Source: Thermogemmatispora onikobensis (lineage in GTDB: Bacteria > Chloroflexota > Ktedonobacteria > Ktedonobacterales > Ktedonobacteraceae). From it: a stretch of 64,000 nt of DNA. The notes beneath the pieces were generated by a model, which saw only the letters and a program-made list of their open reading frames with translations, did no database searches and was not told the DNA's origin. Position 1 is the first letter of the stretch, and each line of letters begins with the position of its first letter. The stretch spans positions 62,001-126,000 of the forward strand of contig NZ_BDGT01000001.1 in assembly GCF_001748285.1 (NCBI RefSeq). Reading direction: 5' to 3'. A program made the translations under genes and the position numbers. Positions 1 through 9,656 of this stretch are shown piece by piece.

Positions 1-681
1 CTGATTGCGGGCCGAAACGCTGGCTGGCTCTTGCATCGTTAAGGCGAAATAGAGTGTTCCACCCAGAGCGTAGACATCGGAGCGGGGGTCGGTGCCGCTC
101 CCACCGGGATACTGTTCGGGCGGAGCATAGCCGGGCGTGCCTTGATGGCGGGCGAAGAAGAGCGTACGTGCTCCGTCGGCCACCGCCTTCGCATTGCCCA
201 GGTCGACCAGATAGGCCGTCCCGTCGGAGGTAATGCGGATATTGTCGGGCTTGATATCGCGATGGATCACCGGCGGCTGCTGACTGTGGAGAAACTGGAC
301 GGCATCGCAGACCGCTAGCAACCAGCCCAGAATCACAGGTAAAGGAATAGCCTCATCGCGCTGGCGAGCCAGACGCAGCTGTTCGGTCAGGTCGCGCCCT
401 TCGATATAGCTCAGCACGACATAGTAGCGCCCGCGCTCGCTGAAGGCGTCGATAAAGCTGGGCAAATGGGGATGGTGGAGGCGGCTGAGCACGCGCGCCT
501 CATGCTGGAGCTGAGCCTGGCCACTGGCACCGGTGACCAGATATTCTTTCACCGCACAAGGTTGATTGCTGCGCAGGTCCACTGCCAGGTAGACATGGCC
601 GAAGCCGCCGCTGCCCAGGGCCCGCTCAATGCGGTACTGGCCACGCATGATCGTCCCCGGCGGGATGGTTTCGATCATCAT
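1..681 (-). CDS. Serine/threonine protein kinase (3' end outside window)
   Basis: Reading leftward from the ATG at 681, 227 codons stay open to the window edge. The protein has a glycine-rich loop (GSGGFGHVY, about residues 23-31), the VAIK-type lysine in CAVKEYL, the catalytic loop HRDIKPDN, a DLG in place of DFG (VDLGNAK), and the GTPGYAPPEQ activation/P+1 segment. These are the Hanks-type kinase landmarks, so it should be catalytically active. The C-terminal part, where a sensor or membrane segment usually sits, is missing. The start follows a purine-rich GGAGG/GAGAG stretch. A good sigma70-like promoter lies about 75 bp upstream. A second kinase, with a FHA domain, is encoded at 27.9-29.4 kb. 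Confidence 0.93.
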   Translation of the reverse strand, partial: MMIETIPPGTIMRGQYRIERALGSGGFGHVYLAVDLRSNQPCAVKEYLVTGASGQAQLQHEARVLSRLHHPHLPSFIDAFSERGRYYVVLSYIEGRDLTEQLRLARQRDEAIPLPVILGWLLAVCDAVQFLHSQQPPVIHRDIKPDNIRITSDGTAYLVDLGNAKAVADGARTLFFARHQGTPGYAPPEQYPGGSGTDPRSDVYALGGTLYFALTMQEPASVSARNQ

Positions 682-755
682 AAATGCTCTCTCTTCCTCC
701 AGTTATCGCTCGGCTAAGAATAAGGGAGAGGCGGCGCTCCATGAGGCCCCGCTGC

Positions 756-785
756 ATTATAACACTCCCGTCGCGCCACTGTCAT
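756..785 (-). promoter_or_regulatory. Sigma70-type promoter of the Ser/Thr kinase
   Basis: On the minus strand a perfect TATAAT (756-761) is preceded by ATGACA (780-785; 5 of 6 matches to TTGACA) with an 18-bp spacer. Initiation would fall near 749, giving an untranslated leader of roughly 70 nt before the kinase ATG at 681. Confidence 0.6.
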
Positions 786-1189
786 GAACACACACTACAA
801 TGGCTAGCTCGCTGGCTGGGAGAGACAAGCAAGCGTACAGTGACCGCCAGGAGTAAAGGAGTTGCCACGTCCTCCAAGGTTCTCCTGGAGAGACAAACGC
901 CCTTCTCCCCTTTTTCTTACCGATGAACTTCTTCCTGGCAGCAGTGTGCCATATGAGATACTGGCCCTATTCCAGCGGCCGCGGCGCCGGGTCATCTCGC
1001 GTAGCTGCCGGACCGCCTGGCACGGCCAACGCATCGAGATACGTGCGCATTGGCTGGTGCTGAGGTAACCTGAACGTGCTATGCTAGAGATATTCCCTTT
1101 TTCTTGTTGTCCCAGTCGCAGCCGGTTGCTCGACTGTTCCTGAAGCAGCCGGTGGGCGAGCCTTCTGATCTGAAAGATGGAGTGAACGG
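786..1189. other. Intergenic region without recognisable gene
   Basis: Divergent spacer between the kinase (leftward) and the HDAC-like gene (rightward). Short open frames on both strands here have no ribosome-binding sites and no family-like sequence. I see no tRNA fold or clear rightward promoter. Confidence 0.5.
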
Positions 1190-2335
1190 ATGCCTGCGGC
1201 GAACTCGACCAGTGGTCTCCTCTTTGACGAGCGCTTTCTGGCCCACGACGCCGGGGTTGAAACGATTGTGCAGATGCGTGAGGGGAGCTTTGAGCTGGAC
1301 CCTGAGCCGCATCCTTCGGATCTGGCCATTACCAGGCGCACCTGGCAATTCTTGGAGCGTTCCGGGCTGCTGGGGCGCATGCGACGTCTGGAAGCACGGC
1401 CAGCCCGTGAGGAAGAATTGCTTGTCTATCACACGCGCCCCTATCTCAATGGTCTGCAAGCCCATGCGGCGGGTGGTCCACGGCAAGGAGACTGGGGCGA
1501 AATCGATGAGGACACACCAGTGAGCGCCAGCTCCCTGGAGGCCGCGGTATGGGCTGCCGGCGGGGCCTGTCAGGCAGTGGAGGCTGTGATGCGTGGCGAG
1601 GTGCGTAACGCCTATGCCCTCCTGCGACCTCCCGGTCACCATGCCGAGCGCGAGCGGGCCCTGGGTTATTGCATCTTCAATAACGCGGTCATTGCTGCCG
1701 AGTATGCGCGCCACACATATGGGCTGGAGCGCATTCTGATTATCGACTGGGATGTCCACCACGGCAATGGGACCCAGCAGGCTTTCTACCTGGACCCGGG
1801 AGTCCTCTTTCTTTCCCTGCACCAGCACAACTGGTATCCCCGTCACTCGGGTGAGCTAGAGCAAGTCGGCGCGGGCGCGGGCGTTGGCTATACCGTCAAT
1901 ATTCCTCTGCCACCGGGGACGGGTGACCGTGGCTACATTGCAGCCTTCGAGCAGCTGGTGCTCCCGATCGGCCTGCGCTATCGCCCGCAGCTCATCCTTG
2001 TCTCGGCAGGGCAAGATGCAAGCTGGCTTGATCCGCTAGCGCAGATGATGCTCACTCGGGCCGGCTATCGGCGCCTGGCCGAGCTGGTGGTCGCCCTGGC
2101 CGACGAGGTCTGCGAGGGTCGCCTGGTGGCTCTACAAGAGGGGGGATACAGTCGCGCCTACGTTCCCTACTGTACCGCGGCGATCGTTGAGGCTTTGCTC
2201 GGTATCGACCTTGGCATAGTCGATCTCTATGCCGGTGCCTGGGAGCTGGAGCGCAGCGCGACTATCTTTACGCGCGCGACGCGCCAGGCTCTGGAGCAGG
2301 CCCGGCGTTGGCACCGTCAATGGTGGCCACTATGA
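1190..2335 (+). CDS. Histone deacetylase family protein (class II / acetoin-utilization type)
   Basis: A 381-residue zinc-dependent deacetylase of the arginase/HDAC fold. Visible motifs are RPPGHH (146-151), the metal-binding DWDVHHGNG (186-194), SAGQDA (272-277) carrying the second Asp ligand, and the EGGYS segment (317-321) with the transition-state tyrosine. Bacterial members deacetylate polyamines, acetyl-lysine or other small acetylated amines. The substrate here cannot be told from sequence. The start has a GGAG about 8 nt upstream. It is followed 140 bp later by an EamA exporter on the same strand, which hints at but does not prove a metabolite-handling pair. No truncation is visible and all catalytic residues are present. 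Confidence 0.92.
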   Translation: MPAANSTSGLLFDERFLAHDAGVETIVQMREGSFELDPEPHPSDLAITRRTWQFLERSGLLGRMRRLEARPAREEELLVYHTRPYLNGLQAHAAGGPRQGDWGEIDEDTPVSASSLEAAVWAAGGACQAVEAVMRGEVRNAYALLRPPGHHAERERALGYCIFNNAVIAAEYARHTYGLERILIIDWDVHHGNGTQQAFYLDPGVLFLSLHQHNWYPRHSGELEQVGAGAGVGYTVNIPLPPGTGDRGYIAAFEQLVLPIGLRYRPQLILVSAGQDASWLDPLAQMMLTRAGYRRLAELVVALADEVCEGRLVALQEGGYSRAYVPYCTAAIVEALLGIDLGIVDLYAGAWELERSATIFTRATRQALEQARRWHRQWWPL

Positions 2336-2475
2336 GACGAGTGCTGACAGGAGAGAGATGGGAGCTGCTGCAGTGCAGAGCAACCCGCCCCGGACTCCGG
2401 GTGCCGAGCGCGGGCGACGCGGGGGACATCTGGGTTGCAGCAATAGAGCTGCTCTGGCTGAGAAAGGATGATCGA

Positions 2476-3504
2476 GTGTTGGACATGAAGGGTGAGGGGC
2501 GCGGGCGCCTCCGGGGCTATCTGCTGGTTGGGTTGGCCTCGCTCCTCTTTGGTCTCAATGGGAACCTGGCGCGCAAGCTGTTCGATGAAAGCGCGTTGAC
2601 GCCGCTGACGCTGGTGGAATGGCGCATGCTCATTGGGGGGGCATGCCTGCTGGTTTTACTGGGAGTGGTTCAGCGCGGAAAAGTGCTGCCACCGCGCCGA
2701 AGTTGGGGCTGGCTGCTGGCTTTGGGCCTGGCGATGGCGCTGGTGGCCTATAGCTACTTCATGGCTATTAGCCGCTTGCCGGTGGCCATTGCCCTGGTGA
2801 TCCAGTTCAGCACACCGGCCTGGCTGGTACTTGGCGAGGCGCTCTGGCGACGCCGCTGGCCGGCCCTGCCGGTTCTGGGGGCTTTGCTCCTGGCGGGAAG
2901 CGGCCTGGTGCTGGTGACGGGAGCCTGGCAGCAGCGGTTCCTGCGCCTGGATGCCCTGGGGCTGCTCTATGCGGTGCTCTCGATCCTCTCCTTTGCCGCC
3001 TACCTGCTGTTGGGGCGACGTGTCGGGCGTGAGCTGCCGGCCCTGAGCGCCACGACCTGGGGGGCGATTGTTGCCGCCCTCTTCTGGCTGTTTGTGCAGC
3101 CGCCCTGGCGCATCCCGCCGGCCAGCCTGCAGCCGGGCCTATGGCCGGCGCTGGCGGCGGTTGGAATCCTGGGCATGGCGCTGCCGTTCCTGGGCGAGCT
3201 GGCGGCCCTGCGCTACCTGGACGCGGCCAGGGTGGGCATCGCAGCGATGCTGGAGCTGGTAGCCGGCAGCGCCATCGCCTACCTCTGGCTTGGCGAAGCC
3301 TTGACCCTTGATCAGTTGGTCGGCGGGCTGCTTGTCATGCTTGGAGTGGGCCTTCTTCATTACGAGGAGCTCCGTCGCCATGCTGGCAGCTCCTCCCCAC
3401 AACCAGGGGGAGCGCCCGCCGACATGACGACTGGAGGCTGCAGTCAGCCAGGTCGAGGGGAGGACCCGCGAGACCTGGCTGTCGGTCGGGTCCCCGAGGG
3501 CTAG
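2476..3504 (+). CDS. EamA/DMT-family transporter
   Basis: A predicted inner-membrane protein of about 342 residues with ten hydrophobic helices in two EamA repeats (first half to about residue 140, second from about 155 to 295). This is the drug/metabolite transporter arrangement, usually an exporter of amino acids, sugars or other small metabolites. I chose the GTG at 2476 because AAAGGA lies 7 nt upstream; an ATG at 2485 is an alternative. The frame stays open further upstream, but that part looks non-coding. A hydrophilic Pro/Ser/Gly-rich tail of about 45 residues follows the last helix. The substrate is unknown. The gene converges with the LOG gene 55 bp downstream. Confidence 0.88.
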   Translation: MLDMKGEGRGRLRGYLLVGLASLLFGLNGNLARKLFDESALTPLTLVEWRMLIGGACLLVLLGVVQRGKVLPPRRSWGWLLALGLAMALVAYSYFMAISRLPVAIALVIQFSTPAWLVLGEALWRRRWPALPVLGALLLAGSGLVLVTGAWQQRFLRLDALGLLYAVLSILSFAAYLLLGRRVGRELPALSATTWGAIVAALFWLFVQPPWRIPPASLQPGLWPALAAVGILGMALPFLGELAALRYLDAARVGIAAMLELVAGSAIAYLWLGEALTLDQLVGGLLVMLGVGLLHYEELRRHAGSSSPQPGGAPADMTTGGCSQPGRGEDPRDLAVGRVPEG

Positions 3505-3559
3505 GGCGCATCGGGAACGGCGAGGTGAGGAGGAATGGCCGCCGGGAGCGAAGGAGGAC

Positions 3560-4471
3560 TCAGCGAATCGACTTCTCGCGATTCGGGTCCTCGCGCTCCT
3601 GACGGTAGGTCTCGTAGGCCTCGCGCACCAGGCGGCAGATTTCCCGGGGATCATCCGAGACGCACAACAGCTTGGCATCGCCTGGGGAGATCTTGCCCTC
3701 GGCCAGCATCGTGTGGTGCAGCCAGTGCAGTAAGCCACCCCAGTAGCGAGAGTCATAGAGAATCACCGGGAAATGGCTGACCTTGCGCGTCTGTATCAGT
3801 GTCAGGGCCTCGAACAGCTCATCCATTGTTCCAAAGCCGCCCGGGAAGATGACAAAGGCGTTGGAGTACTTCACGAACATGGTCTTGCGGACCATAAAGT
3901 AGCGGAAGTCGATGGAGATATCCAGGTAAGGATTGGAGGCCTGCTCGAAAGGGAGTTCGATATTGCAGCCGATGGAGAGATTGCCTCCCTCCTGAGCCCC
4001 CTTGTTGGCGGCCTCCATGATGCCTGGCCCACCCCCGGTGATAATCGCGAAGCCAGCCTGTGCCAGCAGGCGCGCGGTCTCCACAGCGGCGGCGTAGGCG
4101 GGATCATTGGGCCGCGTGCGGGCCGAGCCGAAGATAGCCACAGCTGGCGGAATATGGGCCAGCGCATCGAAGCCGTTGACAAACTCGCTCATAATGCGAA
4201 AGACGCGCCAGGGGTCAGTGATGGTAAAGTCAAAGTGGAGCGCGCGCTCCAGGGCGTGCTCATCGGCCTGGATCTGCTCGCTCGGAGGTGGCTCCGAAGG
4301 ACTCACCAGCGGACGGGTTGGGCGCGTCAGCAGGCGCTCATCCTCGGTCATGGGCCGGCGCTTGCTCTGGAACGAGCCAAAGCGCTCCGCCGCTTTGCGG
4401 TTCCGCTGGTTAAACTGGTTCCCTTTTGGCGACTGGTGCTGCGACGGTGAATGATTATGATTGCGACTCAT
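3560..4471 (-). CDS. LOG family protein (lysine-decarboxylase-like Rossmann fold)
   Basis: A 303-residue protein with a basic, Gln/Asn-rich N-terminal tail of about 75 residues followed by a LOG domain. The diagnostic motifs are ITGGGPGIM and PGGFGTMDE, which in LOG enzymes bind the nucleotide phosphate and supply the catalytic Arg/Glu for hydrolysing the N-glycosidic bond of nucleoside 5'-monophosphates. Bacterial members are often annotated as TIGR00730 or decarboxylase, but phosphoribohydrolase is the established activity of the family. The ATG at 4471 is preceded by AAGGA at 7 nt. The gene lies 41 bp downstream of glgB on the same strand and is probably co-transcribed with it. The long polar tail is unusual for the family. 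Confidence 0.88.
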   Translation of the reverse strand: MSRNHNHSPSQHQSPKGNQFNQRNRKAAERFGSFQSKRRPMTEDERLLTRPTRPLVSPSEPPPSEQIQADEHALERALHFDFTITDPWRVFRIMSEFVNGFDALAHIPPAVAIFGSARTRPNDPAYAAAVETARLLAQAGFAIITGGGPGIMEAANKGAQEGGNLSIGCNIELPFEQASNPYLDISIDFRYFMVRKTMFVKYSNAFVIFPGGFGTMDELFEALTLIQTRKVSHFPVILYDSRYWGGLLHWLHHTMLAEGKISPGDAKLLCVSDDPREICRLVREAYETYRQEREDPNREKSIR

Positions 4472-4512
4472 CTCATCGTCCTTCTTCCTCACGAATAGTG
4501 CGGTCCCTCTGC

Positions 4513-6564
4513 TTAATGCTCTGGAGGGTGGTCGGGCTGGCCGGCGTCTGCCGCAGTCACAGCGGAGGGCGAGCCGAAAGGGCGCCACTTTAAGACAATG
4601 GTGGAGAGCGGCGGCAACGTCAGCACGATGGACTGCGGGCAGGACTGCCAGGCGATGGGGACACTGGGCAGCGGCTGAGGATTGCCGAGGCCACTGCCAC
4701 CGTAGCGCAGCTCATCGCTATTGAGTGCCTCATAGTACTCGCCGGCCAACGGGGCCCCAACGCGGTAGCCGAAGCGCGGCACCGGTGTAAAGTTACAGAT
4801 AAAGATGAGCGTTTCCTCTGGGCGCCCGCTGCGGCGTTGGAAAGAAATGACGCTGTTCTCGCTATCGTGGCAATCGATCCAGGCAAAGCCCTCCGGCTCG
4901 CAGTCCAGGCTGCTCAAGGCTGGCTCCTGCAGATAGAGGCGATTCAGGTCGCGCACAAAGTCGCGCAGCTGGGCATGGTGCGGATCGCTGGGTGGTTCCA
5001 GCAGGTGCCAGTCGAGGCTCTCACGATAGTTCCACTCGCGCCACTGGCCGAACTCGCCGCCCATGAAGAGCAGTTTCTTGCCCGGGTGCCCCCACATGTA
5101 GCCCAAGAAGGCGCGCAGGTTGGCGAAACGTTGCCAGAGGTCGCCTGGCATCTTGGTCAACAGCGACCCCTTCATATGGACCACCTCATCGTGAGAGAGG
5201 GGCAGCACGAAGTTCTCGGAGAAAGCGTATGTCAGAGAGAACGTAATATTATTGTGATGATAGCGGCGATAGATAGGATCAAGACGCATATATTCAAGCA
5301 TATCATGCATCCAGCCCATATTCCACTTCATGCTGAAGCCCAGCCCTCCGACATAGGTGGGGCGTGAAACCAGCGGCCAGGCAGTAGACTCCTCGGCGAT
5401 GGTCAGAGCGCCCAGCTCCTCGGCGTAGACGGCCTCATTGAGTTGGCGCAAGAACTCGATGGCCTCCAGATGTTCGCGTCCGCCGTAGCGATTTGGGACC
5501 CACTCGCCGGGGCCGCGCATATAGTCCAGATAGAGCATGGAGGCCACAGCATCGACGCGCAGCCCATCGATATGGTACTCGCGTAGCCAAAAGAGCGCAT
5601 TGGCGATCAAAAAATTGCGCACCTCACTGCGACCGTAGTTGAAGACCAGCGTGCCCCACTCGCGATGTTCTCCCTTGCGGGGGTCAGCGTACTCGTAGAG
5701 GGGGGTACCATCGAAGAGGCGCAAGCCGTGGGCATCCCTGGGGAAGTGGGACGGCACCCAATCGAGGATGACGCCAATACCTTGCTGATGGAGATAATCG
5801 ACAAAGTACTGGAAATCCTCCGGGCTGCCGTAGCGACTGGTGGGAGCGTAGTAGCCAGTTACCTGGTAGCCCCACGAGCCATCAAACGGATGCTCCGCGA
5901 TTGGGAGCAGCTCGATATGGGTGAAGCCCAGATCCTTGACGTAGGCAGCCAGGGCATGTGCCAGCTCGCGGTAGGTCAAAAAGCGATCCTCCTCAACGGC
6001 GCCGGGGCGATGGCGCTCGGGGACGTGGCGCCAGGAGCCGAGATGCACCTCATAGATCGAGAGGGGGGCGGAGAGGCGCTGGCGCGCGGCTCGCTGGAGT
6101 ATCCACTCCTCATCGTGCCAGCGATAGCGATGCAGATCGGTGACCATGCTGGCGGTCGCAGGGCGCAGCTCAGCGGCAAAGGCGTAAGGATCGGCCTTTT
6201 CCAGCACCTGGTGGTCCACCCGCGAAACAATCGCGTATTTGTAGAGCGCACCCGCCTGCACACCGGGGACAAAGCACTCCCAGACGCCCAGCTCGCGGTG
6301 ACGGAGCTGCATTGGGTGAGCGAAGCGGTTCCAGCCGTTGAAGTCGCCGATGACCGAGACCGCCTCGGCATTGGGGGCCCAGGTCGCAAAGTGCACCCCG
6401 CTGACCCCATTGACCACACGTGGGTGGGCGCCCATCTTGTCGTAGAGACGATACTCCCGACCCTGCCCAAATAGGTAGAGATCGAACTCACTGAAGAGCG
6501 AGGGGACTGACTGACCGTTGGTCGGCTGCTGGGCGTTCGCTCCATCCTCAGAGACTGTTGACAT
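4513..6564 (-). CDS. glgB: 1,4-alpha-glucan branching enzyme GlgB
   Basis: About 683 residues: an N-terminal CBM48/early-set domain (to about residue 150), a GH13 TIM barrel and a C-terminal beta domain. The GH13 motifs are intact: [10 protein letters not shown] with the nucleophile Asp near residue 338, AEEST with the acid/base Glu near 391, and [11 protein letters not shown] with the third acid near 459. It makes the alpha-1,6 branches of glycogen. The start is uncertain: an in-frame ATG at 6579 and a TTG at 6606 are alternatives, and none has an ideal ribosome site. Other glycogen genes are not in the window. A LOG gene follows closely. Confidence 0.96.
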   Translation of the reverse strand: MSTVSEDGANAQQPTNGQSVPSLFSEFDLYLFGQGREYRLYDKMGAHPRVVNGVSGVHFATWAPNAEAVSVIGDFNGWNRFAHPMQLRHRELGVWECFVPGVQAGALYKYAIVSRVDHQVLEKADPYAFAAELRPATASMVTDLHRYRWHDEEWILQRAARQRLSAPLSIYEVHLGSWRHVPERHRPGAVEEDRFLTYRELAHALAAYVKDLGFTHIELLPIAEHPFDGSWGYQVTGYYAPTSRYGSPEDFQYFVDYLHQQGIGVILDWVPSHFPRDAHGLRLFDGTPLYEYADPRKGEHREWGTLVFNYGRSEVRNFLIANALFWLREYHIDGLRVDAVASMLYLDYMRGPGEWVPNRYGGREHLEAIEFLRQLNEAVYAEELGALTIAEESTAWPLVSRPTYVGGLGFSMKWNMGWMHDMLEYMRLDPIYRRYHHNNITFSLTYAFSENFVLPLSHDEVVHMKGSLLTKMPGDLWQRFANLRAFLGYMWGHPGKKLLFMGGEFGQWREWNYRESLDWHLLEPPSDPHHAQLRDFVRDLNRLYLQEPALSSLDCEPEGFAWIDCHDSENSVISFQRRSGRPEETLIFICNFTPVPRFGYRVGAPLAGEYYEALNSDELRYGGSGLGNPQPLPSVPIAWQSCPQSIVLTLPPLSTIVLKWRPFGSPSAVTAADAGQPDHPPEH

Positions 6565-6606
6565 GGCCTTGCATTCCATCCAGGCGCGAGATTGGTTCCG
6601 GGTCAA

Positions 6607-7229
6607 TGCTGCTTGTTAGTGGTGGTGGTGGCTCTTCCTATCCAGAGCACAGAGAACAATTCTAGCATAACACAGAAGGCAAGAGAGGGCCTCCCTTCTT
6701 TCCCTCTTGTTGGGACTCTGGGCTGGGGGCCTGGCTGGGGAACGGCAAACAAGGCGCGGAGGCCAGGGAGGGGAGAACGACTTGTCTTCCCCGGGATTTG
6801 ATGTACAATTTGAGGACATGTGAGTGATTCGGATGCAGCAACCTCTGTGCGGGCCGGCGCGTGTGCCACTGCTGTGGGCGGAGCGCGTGAGGTGCGAGGG
6901 ACCTCGCCGCTCTCCCTCCCTGCCAGTCTGAGCTTCCTGTACAGGGAGAGAGACCGCCGAACTGAGAGGCAAGCGAGCAAAGGGCGACAGAAAGACTCGC
7001 CTGTCTCTCCTGAGAAGCTGGCCACTCATCAACCAGATGAAGCGAGCGGAGGTGAGCGCCGCTCTGCAGAGCAGTGGGAAAGGAAGAGCAGCGGGAAGGA
7101 AGAGCAGGGTCACGAGCGCGTGAGCGAACGCGGAAGAGCTTGCCCTGTCTGATTGGCGAGCCTGTGATGGGGGAGGGGGTCGGTGGCTGGTTTTCAGGAG
7201 CATGGCATGATCACAAAGGAGGCCAAGTC
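6607..7229. other. Long intergenic region upstream of the DksA-like gene
   Basis: Between divergent glgB and the DksA-like gene. A possible promoter reading right is TTGTCT (6782-6787), 16 bp, TACAAT (6804-6809), which would leave a leader of about 410 nt. The open frames in the leader (for example 6820-7152) are rich in Arg/Glu/Ser and show no protein-like pattern. I see no known riboswitch. Confidence 0.35.
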
Positions 7230-7592
7230 ATGAGCATCGACCTGGCAAAAATGAAAGCATTGCTGGAGGCAAAGCGTGACGAGCTGCGGGCGGATATCGC
7301 CCGGTTGACTGCTCCTCCGGCCCCGGTGGAGCTACTGCCCCAGGATAATGAGGACTCGGCAACCGAGATACAGACCTATCAGCAGGAGCAGTCGATCCTC
7401 GAAAACGAACAGGCCCTGCTGGCGGAGGTCGAGGCGGCACTGGCCCGCATTGAAGAGGGGACCTACGGGCGATGTGTGAGCTGCGGGCGTCCCATTCCAG
7501 AGAAACGCCTGGAGGCCATTCCATGGGCGGCGCGGGATGTGCAGTGCGAGGCTCAACGCCAGGCTGGTCGCGAGAGCTTCGCGGGGGGCTAG
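7230..7592 (+). CDS. DksA/TraR-type C4 zinc-finger protein
   Basis: A 120-residue protein with an N-terminal coiled-coil-forming helical hairpin (residues about 5-75, including an acidic DNEDSATEI stretch at the tip) and a C-terminal DksA/TraR zinc-finger signature (CVSCGR, then RLEAIPWAARDVQC). Family members insert the coiled coil into the RNA polymerase secondary channel or act as general stress regulators. The third zinc ligand, normally Cys, is Asp here, so the finger reads C-C-D-C. The start at 7230 has a textbook AAAGGAGG 7 nt upstream; longer in-frame starts are unlikely. The gene stands alone and is followed by a hairpin terminator. Confidence 0.88.
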   Translation: MSIDLAKMKALLEAKRDELRADIARLTAPPAPVELLPQDNEDSATEIQTYQQEQSILENEQALLAEVEAALARIEEGTYGRCVSCGRPIPEKRLEAIPWAARDVQCEAQRQAGRESFAGG

Positions 7593-7747
7593 CCTCGGGA
7601 CAGCGCAGCAGCAACGTCCTGGCCTCTCAGGCCCCATAGCCTCGGCTCAGTAGATTCCACCCGCTTGCGGGGCGAGAGGAGAAGGCCAGAGCTGCACGAT
7701 GCTCTGACGATTCCACGTCTTGCCAGCAGCCTGGTGGCGTGGCAGGC

Positions 7748-7800
7748 AAGGAGCGGTCCTGGCAGAACGGCTGCGAGCCTGCTTGCGGGCCGCTCCTTTT
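7748..7800 (+). terminator. Rho-independent terminator candidate after the DksA-like gene
   Basis: Nine-base perfect arms AAGGAGCGG (7748-7756) and CCGCTCCTT (7790-7798) enclose a loop that itself can form a small GCAG/CTGC stem. The 3' arm runs directly into TTTT. It lies 155 bp after the DksA-like stop codon. Confidence 0.55.
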
Positions 7801-7825
7801 CAAGTCCGAAAAAATCGGCTACAAT
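7797..7825 (+). promoter_or_regulatory. Possible promoter of lspA-rluD
   Basis: TACAAT at 7820-7825 has a 17-bp spacer to a weak TTTTCA (7797-7802). It overlaps the T-tract of the preceding terminator and lies about 150 bp before the lspA start. Confidence 0.35.
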
Positions 7826-7978
7826 ACAAGAGCCCTTACGAACGTGTGTCCAAAGGAAGACTGGTGGTGCAGAAACACGCGCCCGAGCAGAGGCGGACGA
7901 GTGCAGTTTCTCTAAAGCGTCAGGGGCCTGACAAAAAGGTTGGAGCGAACGAGAGAAAGAAAGGAAGAACGAAGAGCA

Positions 7979-8617
7979 GTGAGCGCGCGTCGCGCACGTC
8001 TCTATGATCTGCTAGCCCTGCTGGTGATGGCCCTCGTTGTTGGCCTGGACCAGTGGACCAAGGCGCTGGTGGTCAGCTATCTGAGTCCTCCCGATAGCGG
8101 ACGGGTGGTTCCGCTGCTGGGCGACTATCTCTCCCTCTATTATACTCGCAATAGCGGAGCGGCCTTCGGGCTGTTTGCCAACAGCGTGGTGCTGGCGGGC
8201 CTAATTGCTGTGGCCGTAGCGGTTGTCATCACGCTCTATCTGCGTGGCTTGAACTCGGGGCCGCTGAGCTACAAGCTGGTCTTCGGCCTGATCATTGGTG
8301 GGGCAGTTGGCAACCTCATTGATCGTGTGCGGCATGGTGGCTACGTGGTTGACTTTATTCTCTTCCGCATTCCTCAGATCGGCTTCCGGTTCGCGGTCTT
8401 TAACCTGGCCGATGCAGCCATCACGGTGGGGGTCATCCTGCTGCTCTTGCTGATGGTGACAGGCGTGTTACCGCGGGCCTCTGGCCCCGCTTCCGGTGAG
8501 CTGGCTGCGGGGCGGCAGAGGAGGGCAGAGACGGAGATCGACAGCGTTCAAGCGGAGCAGACAGCGACCTCGCCGACGCTGGGTCCGGGGCAACCCCCGG
8601 CTAATTCTCACTCCTAA
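7979..8617 (+). CDS. lspA: Lipoprotein signal peptidase LspA (signal peptidase II)
   Basis: About 212 residues with four transmembrane helices. The two catalytic aspartates sit in GNLIDR and FNLADAAI, and the family motif TRNSGAAFG is present. The enzyme cleaves the signal peptide of diacylglyceryl-modified prolipoproteins at the outer face of the membrane. The GTG at 7979 is taken as the start because a TTG at 7940 would directly abut its only purine tract. A C-terminal hydrophilic tail of about 45 residues (Gln/Glu/Ala-rich) is longer than in typical LspA. rluD follows 49 bp later, a gene pair conserved in many bacteria. The lipoprotein RibY at 56.4 kb is a plausible substrate. Confidence 0.95.
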   Translation: MSARRARLYDLLALLVMALVVGLDQWTKALVVSYLSPPDSGRVVPLLGDYLSLYYTRNSGAAFGLFANSVVLAGLIAVAVAVVITLYLRGLNSGPLSYKLVFGLIIGGAVGNLIDRVRHGGYVVDFILFRIPQIGFRFAVFNLADAAITVGVILLLLLMVTGVLPRASGPASGELAAGRQRRAETEIDSVQAEQTATSPTLGPGQPPANSHS

Positions 8618-8666
8618 AGCGATGTCTTTGTTGAATGCTCAACGTGGAGAGAGCAGAGGAAGGAGC

Positions 8667-9656
8667 ATGTCAGCTACTGAATCCACCTTCTCTCATCCCC
8701 AGTCACAGCAAGAAGCCATGTCAGCAGCGTCTCGCCATGAAGTGCGCAGGTACGAGGTCGGCCCCGAAGAGGCCGGCCAGCGTCTCGATCGCTTTGTGCA
8801 ACAACAGCTGGCTCCGCTCTCGCGGACAACAGTGCAGCGTCTCATCGACGAGGGAGCGGTACTCGTCAACGGGGAGCGCGAGAAGGCGGGCTATGGGCTA
8901 CGGGTCGGAGATGTGGTCGAGGTGCTCTGGCAACTGCCCCAGCGTGTGACGGAGGTGGCGCCGCGGGCCTTGCCGTTGGAGATCCTCTATGAAGACGAGG
9001 ACCTGCTGGTGGTCAATAAGGCTGCTGGCATGGTGGTGCATCCTGCTCCTGGGCATGAAGAGGATACGCTGGTCAATGCGTTGCTGGCCTACCGCCCTCA
9101 GCTACGCGAGGTTGGCAGTGGGGAGCGTCCTGGCCTGGTCCATCGCCTGGATAAGGATACTTCGGGCCTGCTGCTGGTGGCCAAGCACCAACAGGCGCTG
9201 ACAGTCCTGGCCGAAATGATGCAACGGCGCCAGATCCACAAGCGCTATCTGGCCCTGGTGGTGGGCCAGGTGCCACTTGACCAGGGCACCATCGAGGCCC
9301 CCATTGGACGCGACCCGCGCAATCGCCAGTTGATGACGGTGACGGCCCATCACAGCCGCGAGGCACGAACCCATTTCCGGGTTGTGCGTCGTTTCGCGCA
9401 GCATACGCTCTTATCGGTCGAGCCGGAGACGGGCCGCACGCATCAGATTCGCGTGCACCTGAAGGCTATTGGCTACCCTGTGGCGGGTGACCCGGTCTAC
9501 GGGCGCAGCGGCCACCGCTTGCCGGGTCTGACGCGCCAGTTCCTCCATGCCGCGCAGCTTATCCTGCCCCATCCAATGACCGGGGTGACGCTGAAGCTAG
9601 AGGCCCCGCTGCCCGCTGATCTGCAAGCCGTTCTGGCCAGGGAAGCGTTGCTCTGA
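8667..9656 (+). CDS. Ribosomal large-subunit pseudouridine synthase, RluD family
   Basis: A 329-residue RluA/RluD-type synthase. An S4 RNA-binding domain (about residues 30-85) precedes the catalytic domain, which has the nucleophilic Asp in HRLDKDTSGLLL and the GRTHQIRVH motif. Such enzymes isomerise specific uridines of 23S rRNA; RluD itself acts in helix 69. The ATG at 8667 follows AGGAAGGAG. Upstream in-frame methionines lie in an Arg-rich extension that looks non-coding. It follows lspA and is likely co-transcribed. I have not assigned the exact target uridines. Confidence 0.93.
   Translation: MSATESTFSHPQSQQEAMSAASRHEVRRYEVGPEEAGQRLDRFVQQQLAPLSRTTVQRLIDEGAVLVNGEREKAGYGLRVGDVVEVLWQLPQRVTEVAPRALPLEILYEDEDLLVVNKAAGMVVHPAPGHEEDTLVNALLAYRPQLREVGSGERPGLVHRLDKDTSGLLLVAKHQQALTVLAEMMQRRQIHKRYLALVVGQVPLDQGTIEAPIGRDPRNRQLMTVTAHHSREARTHFRVVRRFAQHTLLSVEPETGRTHQIRVHLKAIGYPVAGDPVYGRSGHRLPGLTRQFLHAAQLILPHPMTGVTLKLEAPLPADLQAVLAREALL

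Noticed and set aside
1079-1846. Long open frame on the minus strand opposite the HDAC-like gene
   Set aside because: Mirror frame of a clear HDAC-family gene; no ribosome site and no family pattern.
3773-4450. Rightward open frame opposite the LOG gene
   Set aside because: Antisense shadow of a well-supported gene in high-GC DNA.
6820-7152. Rightward open frame of 110 codons in the leader of the DksA-like gene
   Set aside because: Composition is biased to Arg/Glu/Ser with no fold-like pattern or ribosome site; probably chance.
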